Source: Mucilaginibacter ginsenosidivorax
Lineage (GTDB): Bacteria > Bacteroidota > Bacteroidia > Sphingobacteriales > Sphingobacteriaceae
Assembly: GCF_007971525.1 (NCBI RefSeq)
Contig: NZ_CP042437.1
Coordinates: 620,001-684,000, forward strand
Length of the DNA stretch: 64,000 nt
Direction: 5' to 3'
Shown in pieces: positions 27,705-36,467 of the stretch. A program made the position numbers and the translations under genes. Positions within the stretch are counted from its first letter, which is position 1, and each line of letters begins with the position of its first letter. Under the pieces are notes generated by a model. That model ran no database searches. It saw nothing but the letters and a program-made list of their open reading frames with translations, and was not told the origin of the DNA.

Positions 27705-27869
27705 GGTTGTATATCGGTTTGTTCCAGGAAGTATTAATCCCGGATTATAATTGGTTACGCGCGGTTGATAATTTATAAAAACAGAACAAAAGTTACCGGC
27801 AATTACTTGCCGGTTTATTAAATGATCAGCCTGATTTTTAAAACTTATTGCCCCGATAAATTACCCGGG

Positions 27870-28310
27870 TTATTTTTTTTGTGCAAGAATATATTTTACT
27901 ATTTCTTTTGCATCGCTTTCGGCAAGTGCGGCATGCGGCGTCATGGCCATGGTACCCCAGTTACCGCTACCACCTGAAATTACTTTTTTAGCCAGCATAT
28001 CAATATTGGCTTCAGAAGCATCATATTTTTTTGCGATATCCTGGAAAGATGGGCCAATAACCTTTGTGTCAACTTTATGACAAGTTCCGCAATCATTAGC
28101 CGCTAACAGTTTCTCGCCGGCACCTGAGCCTGCAGATCCACCTGCCCCTTCGGTACCGGTTTTAGTAGCATTGGTATCAGCATCAGAATTAGTTGCCTTA
28201 GCAGTTTGATTTGCCGCAGCGGTACTATCGCTACCGCCCTTACTTGCTGAATTGCCACCACAGGCAGAAACTACCGCACAGATACCAAGAATAAAAAAAG
28301 CCTTTTTCAT
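27870..28310 (-). CDS. lipoprotein cytochrome c (monohaem)
   Basis: The 146-residue protein has a lipobox (AVVSAC, Cys17), a low-complexity Ser/Ala/Gly/Thr linker (about 18-65) and a class I cytochrome c domain with haem site CGTCHK and a later Met ligand in GTMAMTPH. The length and linker match tethered c551/c552-type carriers. It probably accepts electrons from the GMC/subunit-3 dehydrogenases of this cluster and passes them to the respiratory chain; this link is inferred from context. Confidence 0.88.
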   Translation of the reverse strand: MKKAFFILGICAVVSACGGNSASKGGSDSTAAANQTAKATNSDADTNATKTGTEGAGGSAGSGAGEKLLAANDCGTCHKVDTKVIGPSFQDIAKKYDASEANIDMLAKKVISGGSGNWGTMAMTPHAALAESDAKEIVKYILAQKK

Positions 28311-28377
28311 TGAGTTAGTTTGTTTTTTAGGGTAACAGGGCTTTCAACCCCATTGATTTTGTTTTTTAATTAAATAT

Positions 28378-28422
28378 AAAGCATCAAAACCGGTTAGGTT
28401 TTACCTATAATTTTGACGCTTT
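28378..28422 (-). terminator. hairpin between MFS gene and cytochrome c gene
   Basis: AAAGCATCAAAA (28378-28389) pairs with TTTTGACGCTTT (28411-28422), with a single C/A mismatch. On the minus strand it follows the MFS stop by about 70 bp and is followed by AT-rich sequence. Confidence 0.5.
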
Positions 28423-28491
28423 ATACTGTTTTTAATTTCATTTATTAATTGTGCCGAAAAATACAATTTTTATCCTAAAAAATATGGTTTG

Positions 28492-29745
28492 TTAAACAGT
28501 TACCTGGCTTAATGGCGCTGTTTTTTTCTTTGCACGCATGTAAAACACCAATCCGGTAAAGGCTACAATTAAAACCAGGGGTATAGTAAGCGTAAAATGT
28601 AACACATCGGGCCCGGCAAGGCTTTTTGCAGTTTCAAGAGCCTTTGCAGGATCTGTACCGGCTGGCAATGCCGCCATTTTTGAAGCTACTATATTATCAT
28701 AGTATTTACCCATAATTATAGTCCAGATAGAAACCGCAAACATTCCGGCCCCACCCATCAAATTTAAACCAAGCGCACCCGATTTTGGAATGTTTTCTGA
28801 TACAAAACCCAGCATTGTTGGCCAAAAGAAACAAACTCCCATACCAAATATAATTGCTGCCAGGAATATGATATCCCCTGTCATGGTGCTCAACATGAAA
28901 AGACCGATTGATGCTACTATTGTCGACATGAGGATTACAACCTGTGGCGAGAATAACTTTAGCACCGGTTTGGCAAAAGCCCGGCCCAATACCATTACAC
29001 CTGTCTCTAAAGTCAGCAAAAGCAGCGCATTATCGGTTACGTTTTTCAATAATACATCAATCCATTGTCCTGTGAACAACTCGGTTATTGCTGTACCAAA
29101 CATGCAGATAAACATAAAAATAAACAGCGGCGATGCTACAGCTTTGTACATACCGGCTGTCGAAACACCTGATGCAACCCGTTCTGTTACCGGGAAATCG
29201 AGTTTTGAAAACAAGTATCCGTAAATAGCTGTGGGTATAAGCATTACACCTACCTGCACCTGCCAATTAAGGCCGATAAGCTTAAACAGCGTTACTATTA
29301 ACGTACCTATTACGATACCACCCGGAAACCATAAGTGAAAATGGCTGAGTTTAGTTGTTTTGTTTTCGGTATATAACGAGGTTACCAGTGGATTACAGGC
29401 AGCCTCGACCGTGCCGTTGGCAATGCCAATAACCAATGTGGAGAAAAATAGCGTCCAGTAACCAGTAGCGAAAATAGTAAGTAAAATACCGGTAAGGTGA
29501 AATATAAATGCCAGTAACAGCAAACGTTTCATACCAATGATATCTACCACAATACCTCCAATAACTACGGCAAGGGGAAAGCCCCAGAAAGCAGTAGCTG
29601 TTATGGTTCCTAATTGGGAGGCATTAAGCGCGAATTTTGTTCCAAGTTCGCCAAGGATACCGGCACGGATACCGAATGATAATGATGTTACCAACAGGGA
29701 TAAACAACTGGCCCTGAATAGTTGTGTGCGGTTAATGGTTTGCAT
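28492..29745 (-). CDS. MFS transporter, probable sugar permease
   Basis: The 417-residue protein has about twelve hydrophobic segments. The early motif LGTITATAFWGFPLAVVIGGIVVDIIGMKRL is the MFS loop 2-3 region (written here in part: GGIVVDIIGMKRL). It resembles Bacteroidota sugar MFS carriers. It lies between the cytosolic epimerase/oxidoreductase pair and the cytochrome c, so it may import the sugar or keto-sugar products made in the periplasm. The substrate is not determined. Confidence 0.85.
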   Translation of the reverse strand: MQTINRTQLFRASCLSLLVTSLSFGIRAGILGELGTKFALNASQLGTITATAFWGFPLAVVIGGIVVDIIGMKRLLLLAFIFHLTGILLTIFATGYWTLFFSTLVIGIANGTVEAACNPLVTSLYTENKTTKLSHFHLWFPGGIVIGTLIVTLFKLIGLNWQVQVGVMLIPTAIYGYLFSKLDFPVTERVASGVSTAGMYKAVASPLFIFMFICMFGTAITELFTGQWIDVLLKNVTDNALLLLTLETGVMVLGRAFAKPVLKLFSPQVVILMSTIVASIGLFMLSTMTGDIIFLAAIIFGMGVCFFWPTMLGFVSENIPKSGALGLNLMGGAGMFAVSIWTIIMGKYYDNIVASKMAALPAGTDPAKALETAKSLAGPDVLHFTLTIPLVLIVAFTGLVFYMRAKKKTAPLSQVTV

Positions 29746-29801
29746 TTAAATATATTAAGTTTAATTAATTGGTTAATTGGCTATTTCAAATGTACTGATT
29801 T

Positions 29802-30854
29802 TTATATTCCCAACGTCTTCCTGTTCAGCGCATCGTCGGCGCCCGATGCTGCAAAATCATCAAACGCGCGTTCGGTTACACGGATGATGTGATTTTTGAT
29901 AAACTCCGCACCTTCACGGGCGCCATCTTCAGGATGTTTAAGCGCGCATTCCCATTCCAGCACGGCCCATCCGGGGAAATCATATTGCGTCAGCTTGCTA
30001 AATATGGCTTTAAAATCAACCTGCCCATCGCCCAATGAGCGGAAACGGCCCGCACGATCAACCCAGTTTTGGTAACCGCCATACACGCCCTGCCTACCTG
30101 TAGGATTAAACTCGGCATCCTTAACGTGAAACATTTTTATACGTTCGTGATACAGGTCGATATATTCTAAATAATCCAGGCATTGCAAAACAAAATGCGA
30201 CGGATCATATAATAAATTGGCACGTTTGTGTCCCTTCACCTTATCCAAAAACATCTCGAAGGTAATCCCATCATGCAGGTCTTCGCCCGGGTGTACTTCG
30301 TAACATAAATCAATGCCATTATCCTCATAAACATCAAGAATAGGTGTCCAGCGTTTAGCCAGTTCTTCAAAGGCAGTTTCTACGATGCCGGCAGGGCGTT
30401 GCGGCCATGGGTATACCATAGGCCAAAGCAGCGCGCCGCTAAAAGTAACAGATGCCTGCAAACCTAAATTTTTTGACGCCTGTGCAGCATATTTAAGTTG
30501 CTGTACGGCCCATTTTTGCCTTTCTGCAGGATTTTTACGGTATTGTTCGGGAGCAAACCCATCAAATAGTTCGTCATAAACGGGGTTTACCGCTACCAGC
30601 TGCCCTTGCAGGTGGGTTGATAATTCAGTAATCTCTAAACCGTGGCTGTTTACTACACCTTTTACTTCCTCGGCATAAGTTTTGCTTTCTGCAGCTTTTT
30701 GCAGATCGATGAAACGGGCATCCAACGTAGGCAGTTGTACGCCTTTGTAGCCAAGCCCGGCTGCCCATTGGCAAATAGAATCCAGGCTGTTAAAAGGGGC
30801 TTTGTCGCCTATAAATTGAGCTATAAATATTGCAGGTCCTTTAATGGTTTTCAT
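29802..30854 (-). CDS. cytosolic sugar phosphate isomerase/epimerase-like TIM barrel
   Basis: The 350-residue protein has no signal peptide. PF01261 features include WAAGLGYKGVQLPTLDARF, IDLCYEVHPGEDLHDG, NLLYDPSHFVLQCLDY, IKMFHVKDAEFN and WAVLEWECALKHP. It is longer than the exported barrels. It starts 9 bp after the Gfo/Idh stop, the pairing commonly seen for sugar isomerase plus dehydrogenase modules. It probably acts on an imported keto- or oxidised sugar. Confidence 0.85.
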   Translation of the reverse strand: MKTIKGPAIFIAQFIGDKAPFNSLDSICQWAAGLGYKGVQLPTLDARFIDLQKAAESKTYAEEVKGVVNSHGLEITELSTHLQGQLVAVNPVYDELFDGFAPEQYRKNPAERQKWAVQQLKYAAQASKNLGLQASVTFSGALLWPMVYPWPQRPAGIVETAFEELAKRWTPILDVYEDNGIDLCYEVHPGEDLHDGITFEMFLDKVKGHKRANLLYDPSHFVLQCLDYLEYIDLYHERIKMFHVKDAEFNPTGRQGVYGGYQNWVDRAGRFRSLGDGQVDFKAIFSKLTQYDFPGWAVLEWECALKHPEDGAREGAEFIKNHIIRVTERAFDDFAASGADDALNRKTLGI

Positions 30855-30863
30855 GGTTTTTTA

Positions 30864-32015
30864 TTAGATGGTAAACTCCGTCCACTTTTTATCTGATTTT
30901 CCCGAAGCGATCACATTTTCGATGAACGCCATACCGCGCACGCCTTCTTCGATGCCGGGATAATCCAGCTCTTCGGGCGTAGCTTCCCTGCCTTCGAGGC
31001 CCGCTTTTACCGTTAAGGCGAAATTACGGTACAGATTGCCAAAAGCTTCCAGGTAACCTTCGGGGTGGCCTGCCGGTGTGCGGGTGTTATGTTGCGCAAA
31101 CGAGCTGGTGTACCCACCTCCTGTTCGCCATACCTCCATTGGTTTATCGGTGTACATCAGGGTTAATGAGTTAGCATCGCTCTGGTGCCATTCAAGGCCA
31201 CCTTTCTCACCGTAAACCCTAATCTTTACATTATTTTCCTCACCAGCAGCAATTTGGGTAGCTGTAAGCACACCACTTGCACCGTTATCGAATTTCAATA
31301 ATGCTGCTCCGTCGTCGTCAAGTTTTCGGCCTGGTACAACTACGTTAATATCGGCACATATTTTTGTTACATGTAGCCCGGTTACATATTCGGCAAGGTT
31401 AAAGGCATGGGTACCAATATCGCCCATGGCGCCTGCTATCCCGCTTTTACCTGGATCCGTACGCCATGAAGCTTGTTTGTTATCGTCACCTTCTAAAAAG
31501 CTGCTTAGCCATCCTTGCGGATACTCTACATAAACTTTTCGGATTGTGCCCAGTTTACCGGCCTTTATCAGTTGTTTAGCTTCCTTTACCATAGGATAGC
31601 CGGTGTAAGTATGTGTTAAGCAAAATAATTTGCCGCTTGATTTCACTACTTCTTCCAGTTCTTTAGCCTCGGCCAATGAAAATGTCATTGGTTTATCTAA
31701 AACAACATGGAAGCCATTTTCCAATGCTGCTTTAGATGGATCAAAGTGTACATGGTTGGGTGTAACTATGCTAATTACCTGAACACGTTCGTTTTCAGGC
31801 AGCTGTTTTTCTTTCTCAATAAGTTCTGTATATGAACTGTAAACGCGGTCTTCGGGCAACCCAAGCAAAACGCCGCTTGCTTTTGATTTTTCGGCATTGC
31901 TGCTAAACGCGCCGCAAACCAGTTCATATTCGCCGTCAATGCGGGCGGCAATCCTGTGCACGGCGCCAATAAACGCGCCTTGCCCGCCGCCAATCATTCC
32001 TAATCTTAGTTTCAT
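30864..32015 (-). CDS. cytosolic Gfo/Idh/MocA family oxidoreductase
   Basis: The 383-residue protein opens with the NAD(P) fold GMIGGGQGAFIGAVH and has the DKP form of the catalytic EKP motif (VVLDKPMTFSLAEAKEL). C-terminal motifs include GAMGDIGTHAFNLAEYVTG. No export signal is present, so it works in the cytosol, perhaps interconverting a sugar and its 3-keto form. It is followed at 9 bp by the epimerase-like gene. Confidence 0.88.
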   Translation of the reverse strand: MKLRLGMIGGGQGAFIGAVHRIAARIDGEYELVCGAFSSNAEKSKASGVLLGLPEDRVYSSYTELIEKEKQLPENERVQVISIVTPNHVHFDPSKAALENGFHVVLDKPMTFSLAEAKELEEVVKSSGKLFCLTHTYTGYPMVKEAKQLIKAGKLGTIRKVYVEYPQGWLSSFLEGDDNKQASWRTDPGKSGIAGAMGDIGTHAFNLAEYVTGLHVTKICADINVVVPGRKLDDDGAALLKFDNGASGVLTATQIAAGEENNVKIRVYGEKGGLEWHQSDANSLTLMYTDKPMEVWRTGGGYTSSFAQHNTRTPAGHPEGYLEAFGNLYRNFALTVKAGLEGREATPEELDYPGIEEGVRGMAFIENVIASGKSDKKWTEFTI

Positions 32016-32419
32016 TGTTTATGTTTTGTTGAGTTGGATTGAGTTGATTAAGGTAGAGTTTGAGTTGATTAATTAAATTAGGATACAATCGATTGAATGG
32101 GGTAAATTTGGCTATTTGAGTTGATTTTTCAAAACATTGCTGTTCATATATTTCCAACTGAGCAAACCATTTATTTAACTCAAGCAATCCATGCCAACTT
32201 AATCAATCCAACTTAATCAACCGCAAACCAATTATCATTAAGTAAGTAGTTTATTGGGTTGATTAGGTTGATTAAGTTGGATTAATTGAGTTGGATTATG
32301 TTAGTTAGGTTGATAGGATTAAACCCCATTAACTTAATCAACCATTATCTTATACAACTCAATCAACCACTCTTATTCAACCACTCACCTAATCAACCCA
32401 ATCACCCACAAACCAACCC
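32016..32419. repeat. dense 9-10-bp word repeats with complementary runs
   Basis: This 404-bp gap contains no credible gene. It is filled with variants of TTGATTAAG and GAGTTGGATT in one direction (32025-32085 and 32255-32320) and the complements CTTAATCAA and AATCCAACT (32190-32222 and 32331-32400). Together they make two nested hairpin systems. They end directly at the stop codon of the next gene. Confidence 0.75.
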
Positions 32420-32992
32420 TTAGGTAGCCCAGGCTTTATCGCCTTTTTTGTATGGGAAATTACCATCGTATTTACCTGGTACAGCTATGTAACGCAAAGC
32501 CTCGGTTGCGCCAGGTTTTGAAGTAAAGAAACCTAACAGGGTTAATTCCTTCATCATTCTGAAATAATGGTTAGGATCTGTCGGTTTTTTAGTTTTTGTG
32601 TAGGATTTTTGCTCGGCGTCAAGTTCGGTAAGCAATTCTGTGCGTTGTTTGGCATCTGCTTCCATGAATTTTTTGCCAAACTTTTTATTGCTGGCATCGT
32701 CAAGATCAGAAATACCCTTTAAAAATATTTTCTGATCATCTGCTGTATAGCAATCGGTTACCATTACGCCCATAAATTTACCTATTTCGGCTGCCTTAGC
32801 GCCGGGAGAACTTGTGGCCGGTAAAATGGTTTCACCAACCTCATCAAGGAAGGCAATAATTTCTGGTTTAGACAGGTCAGCTACTCCCGAAGCGGATGTA
32901 GATGATTTACAGCCCGAAATGAAAAACTCGGCTCCTATAACCGCTCCTCCAAGTAGCAAGCCCACCCTGCCAATTGCGTCTCTTCTATTCAT
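32420..32992 (-). CDS. gluconate 2-dehydrogenase subunit 3-like small subunit, Tat lipoprotein
   Basis: The 190-residue protein starts MNRRDAIGRVGLLLGGAV, a twin-arginine signal, with a lipobox-like FISGC (Cys28). The core carries IIAFLDEVGETILPATSSPGAKA and ADDQKIFLKGISDLDD, the PF13618 pattern. Such subunits escort the signal-less GMC flavoprotein through the Tat pore and stabilise it. The nearest GMC gene (34590) is separated by the exported Gfo/Idh gene. Confidence 0.87.
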   Translation of the reverse strand: MNRRDAIGRVGLLLGGAVIGAEFFISGCKSSTSASGVADLSKPEIIAFLDEVGETILPATSSPGAKAAEIGKFMGVMVTDCYTADDQKIFLKGISDLDDASNKKFGKKFMEADAKQRTELLTELDAEQKSYTKTKKPTDPNHYFRMMKELTLLGFFTSKPGATEALRYIAVPGKYDGNFPYKKGDKAWAT

Positions 32993-33003
32993 TTTTAATA
33001 TTT

Positions 33004-33128
33004 ATTGAATTATTGATTTACTGAATTATTGAGTTTTTAAATTACCGATTGAATTTATGAATTTTGATTCATTAACTGATTAAAGCATGCATCCTTCAAT
33101 CGATAATTCAATAAATCAATAATTCAAT
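33004..33128. repeat. stop-proximal hairpin of octad words
   Basis: Arms 33004-33032 and 33100-33128 are inverted copies over 29 bp with two mismatches. They are composed of 8-bp words (ATTGAATT, ATTGATTT, ACTGAATT). The right arm ends 7 bp before the stop of the exported Gfo/Idh gene, so on the minus strand the hairpin follows that stop. Confidence 0.75.
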
Positions 33129-33135
33129 AATTAAA

Positions 33136-34566
33136 CTAAGCTTTCAGCTCAAAACCTTCGCGGTAAGTGCGCTTAATGTATTGGTTAACCGGGTCAAAGT
33201 TTGTAACTTTCATAGCCTCGTTATCCCAAACCAGCTTTACACGGCCACCTTGTAATTCGTGACCACGTACTGCAAGGTTTGCCATTAACAAAGCCTCGGT
33301 AAGCGGGCCTGCCTTATCAAAAGATGAACTTAACTCAGTTTTACCATAACCGGCCAAACATCCCTCAACCCATTGTGCATAGTGACCATTTGCCCCACCT
33401 TGTACGCGTGCCCATTTCTGAGGTGCTTTTGCATCCTTGGTAAGCGCTGTTGGCAATAATGTTGGCGCATCTGAATAGGTACTCGCGTACATTTTTCCTT
33501 TTGTACCAATAAACAGTGTTCCGTTACCTTCTTCGCCGCCAAATTTTTCGCTTGGTAATAACTCTTCAGGTCTTTCGGGTTGTATACCACCGTCCATCCA
33601 GTGCAGTTTAACATCGCCCTTAGTTTTATCAGTTTTAGGGAACGTTAATGTGATGTGGCTTGACGGAGGGCAGCTTTCAGGGAAATGACCCTCTTTAAAC
33701 TCATCTACATACACACTGCCAACACTGGCCTGTACATCTTTTGCATACTGGATGCCTAATACCCTGAAAGGCGCCTCAACAAGGTGGCAGCCCATATCGC
33801 CCAGGGCGCCTGTGCCGTAATCCCACCATCCGCGCCAGTTAAAGGGCACCAATTTATCAACGTAATCTTTTTTAGGTGCAGTACCCAGCCACAGATCCCA
33901 ATCTAATTCTTTAGGAATATTAGGGTTGGCTGCAGGCCATTGAATACCTTGCGGCCATACCGGGCGGTTTGTCCAGCAGTAAACGGTGTGTACATCGCCA
34001 ATTAAATCGGCATCGTACCATTCAGATAATAAACGGGTGCCATCATTTGATGATCCCTGGTTACCCATCTGGGTTACAACTTTATATTTTTTTGCTGCTT
34101 CGGTTAATAAGCGGGCTTCCCAAATATCATGCGTCATTGGCTTTTGCACATAAACGTGTTTGCCCATTTGCATAGCCTTATAAGTTATAATGGCATGATT
34201 ATGATCGGGGGTGGAAATTGATACGGCATCAAAGTGTTTGTGCTCTTTATCATACATCTCGCGCCAGTCTTTATAATACTTGGCTTTAGGGAAATCGGCG
34301 CGTGATCTTGCTGCACGCCTGTCGTCTACATCGCATAGAAAAGCAATCTCGGCCTTTCCGCTTTTGTAAAAATTGGCAATGTCGCTTTGGCCTTTACCGC
34401 CCGCACCAACGCCGGCTATCAAAAGCTTGTCGCTTGGTGCTACATAGCCTTTACCGCCCAATACAAAGCGCGGAACGATCATGAAACTTGCGGCAGCTAC
34501 GGTAGTAGATTTAATAAAATCCCGCCTCGATGGATTGGGAGTAACTTTCTCTTTTTCTTCAGACAT
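33136..34566 (-). CDS. Tat-exported Gfo/Idh/MocA family oxidoreductase
   Basis: The 476-residue protein has the twin-arginine signal PSRRDFIKSTTVAAASFMIV. The Rossmann start IAGVGAGGKGQSDIANF and a QKP variant of the EKP motif (HVYVQKPMTHD) follow, then GDMGCHLVEAPFRVLG. Export in folded form implies that it carries its NAD(P) with it, as periplasmic glucose-fructose oxidoreductase does. That would let it interconvert sugars or glycosides and their keto forms without free cofactor. It follows the GMC gene by 23 bp. Confidence 0.88.
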   Translation of the reverse strand: MSEEKEKVTPNPSRRDFIKSTTVAAASFMIVPRFVLGGKGYVAPSDKLLIAGVGAGGKGQSDIANFYKSGKAEIAFLCDVDDRRAARSRADFPKAKYYKDWREMYDKEHKHFDAVSISTPDHNHAIITYKAMQMGKHVYVQKPMTHDIWEARLLTEAAKKYKVVTQMGNQGSSNDGTRLLSEWYDADLIGDVHTVYCWTNRPVWPQGIQWPAANPNIPKELDWDLWLGTAPKKDYVDKLVPFNWRGWWDYGTGALGDMGCHLVEAPFRVLGIQYAKDVQASVGSVYVDEFKEGHFPESCPPSSHITLTFPKTDKTKGDVKLHWMDGGIQPERPEELLPSEKFGGEEGNGTLFIGTKGKMYASTYSDAPTLLPTALTKDAKAPQKWARVQGGANGHYAQWVEGCLAGYGKTELSSSFDKAGPLTEALLMANLAVRGHELQGGRVKLVWDNEAMKVTNFDPVNQYIKRTYREGFELKA

Positions 34567-34589
34567 AGGTATGGTATTATGATGTTTTG

Positions 34590-36269
34590 TTAGATCTCGT
34601 TTTTCTTTAATGCATCAACTGCGTAGTTAGCTGCACGTGCTGTCAGCGCCATGTAAGTAAGCGACGGGTTTTGGCATGCGGCAGATGTCATACAAGAACC
34701 ATCGGTAACAAATACGTTTTTAGCATCCCAAACCTGGTTCCACTGGTTAAGTACGGATGTTTTAGGATCGCGGCCCATGCGTGCAGTACCCATTTCGTGA
34801 ATACCACGACCCAGGAATGGATTGGTGCTATGGGTTTGTACGTCTTTAACTCCTGCTGCTTCCAACATCGCTTTTGCTTCGCTCTCCATGGCTACACGCA
34901 TCTTTTTCTCGTTGTCTTTCAGCTCGGCGTCGATAGCAACAACGTTGAGGCCCCATTTATCTTTTTTGGTTTTATCAAGCGTTACTTTATTTTCATGATA
35001 AGGCAGCGTTTCGCCAAAACCTCCCATACCAACCGACCATGATCCTGGTTCGGTAAGGGCGTCTTTGTAGGATGCGCCAATGTTCAATTCGGCAATATCC
35101 CTGCTCCAGCCTTCGCGGCTTGCACCGCCCTGGTAACCAAAACCACGGATAAAATCGCGTTTGTCGCCGCCAAGGTTTGCAAAGCGGGGGATATAAAATC
35201 CGTTTGCGCGGCGGCCAAAGTAATATTTATCTTCAAAACCTTCGTACCTGCCAGATGCACCAACACCTAAGTGATGATCCATCAGGTTGTGACCAAGTTC
35301 GCCGCTGCTGCTGCCCAAACCGCCATCCCAAACATCAGTTGCCGAATTCATCAAAATCCAGGCTGAGTTAATTGTTGATGCATTTACAAATACGATTTTT
35401 GCAAAATACTCATAGGTTTGGTTGGTTTCGGCATCCAGTACTTCAACACCTTTGGCTTTTTTGGTATCCTTATCGTACAAAATTTTTGTAACAATAGACC
35501 ATGGTCTTACAGTTAAATTACCTGTAGCCATAGCAGCCGGTAACGTGGCCGATTGTGTGCTAAAGTAAGCGCCAAACGGACAGCCCAACCAGCACTTGTT
35601 ACGGTACTGGCAGTTAGTACGGGCATTATGCGGTACGGTGATATTGGCTGTACGGCCAATGATCATATCACGGGCCTCTTTGTAATGATCTTTTAATCTT
35701 TTGGCAACATCTTTTTCAACCACATTAAGTTCCATTGGCGGCATAAAATCGCCATCAGGAAGAATTGCAAGACCATCTCTGTTACCAGATATACCAGCAA
35801 ATTGCTCGGCATAGCTATACCATGGCGCTATATCTTTATAACGGATAGGCCAGTCAACCGCAATACCGTCTTTCAAGTTGGCTTCAAAATCAACATCGGC
35901 CCAGCGGTATGATTGCCTGCCCCACATTAATGAACGGCCGCCTACATGATAGCCGCGAAACCAGTCGAATCTTTTGGTTTCTGTGTAAGGGCTGTCTTTA
36001 TCGCTGGCCCAATAATCAAGATTGACCTCGTTCAGTGGATAATCGCGTTTTAAAACAGGGTAATCGTCAATCATTTTTTGTGTACGGCCACCACGATGGG
36101 TAAACTCCCATGGGTCTTTGGTAGCGTTCACATAATCTTTTATATGTTTGATATCGCGCCCGCGTTCAAGCATAATGGTTTTTAAACCCTTTTGTGTCAG
36201 TTCTTTGGCGGCCCACCCACCAGATATCCCCGAGCCGATGACAATAGCGTCATAAGTATTTGCAGACAT
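34590..36269 (-). CDS. GMC oxidoreductase (FAD sugar dehydrogenase alpha-like), copy 1
   Basis: The 559-residue flavoprotein has the FAD motif GSGISGGWAAKELTQKG near the start and no signal peptide. C220-x5-C226-x3-C230-P matches the 3Fe-4S cluster spacing known from FAD-dependent glucose dehydrogenase. Catalytic His491 (GIHEMGTARMG) and Asn534 (CQNPSLTYM) close the active site. Export probably relies on a Tat-tagged subunit-3 partner. Together they would oxidise sugars or glycosides, perhaps at C3, and send electrons to cytochrome c; substrate and regiochemistry are inferred. Confidence 0.9.
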   Translation of the reverse strand: MSANTYDAIVIGSGISGGWAAKELTQKGLKTIMLERGRDIKHIKDYVNATKDPWEFTHRGGRTQKMIDDYPVLKRDYPLNEVNLDYWASDKDSPYTETKRFDWFRGYHVGGRSLMWGRQSYRWADVDFEANLKDGIAVDWPIRYKDIAPWYSYAEQFAGISGNRDGLAILPDGDFMPPMELNVVEKDVAKRLKDHYKEARDMIIGRTANITVPHNARTNCQYRNKCWLGCPFGAYFSTQSATLPAAMATGNLTVRPWSIVTKILYDKDTKKAKGVEVLDAETNQTYEYFAKIVFVNASTINSAWILMNSATDVWDGGLGSSSGELGHNLMDHHLGVGASGRYEGFEDKYYFGRRANGFYIPRFANLGGDKRDFIRGFGYQGGASREGWSRDIAELNIGASYKDALTEPGSWSVGMGGFGETLPYHENKVTLDKTKKDKWGLNVVAIDAELKDNEKKMRVAMESEAKAMLEAAGVKDVQTHSTNPFLGRGIHEMGTARMGRDPKTSVLNQWNQVWDAKNVFVTDGSCMTSAACQNPSLTYMALTARAANYAVDALKKNEI

Positions 36270-36381
36270 ACAATTATATTAGGTTGTTAAATTTTGTTTA
36301 TTACTTGGTTATTCCGTTTAAATGTATGAATAAAAATTATTTTACAAATAAATTTTCATTGTGTTTTTTTTACACATTGAG

Positions 36382-36464
36382 GCCTCACCCCGCCCCTCTC
36401 CAAAGGAGAGGGAGCAAAACCGTTATTTCTAAGTCCTCTCCTTTGGAGAGGATTTAGGTGAGGC
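36382..36464. repeat. GC-rich stop-proximal hairpin repeat
   Basis: Left arm 36382-36412 and right arm 36435-36464 are inverted copies sharing CCTCTCCAAAGGAGAGG, itself nearly palindromic, with GCCTCACC / GGTGAGGC at the outer ends. It ends 3 bp before the stop codon of the second GMC gene. It is structurally similar to 6828-6912. Confidence 0.75.
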
Positions 36465-36467
36465 TTC

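Noticed and set aside
31936..32187. 83-residue minus-strand frame before the cytosolic Gfo/Idh gene
   Set aside because: It is made of the word repeats and the 5' end of the neighbouring gene in another frame.
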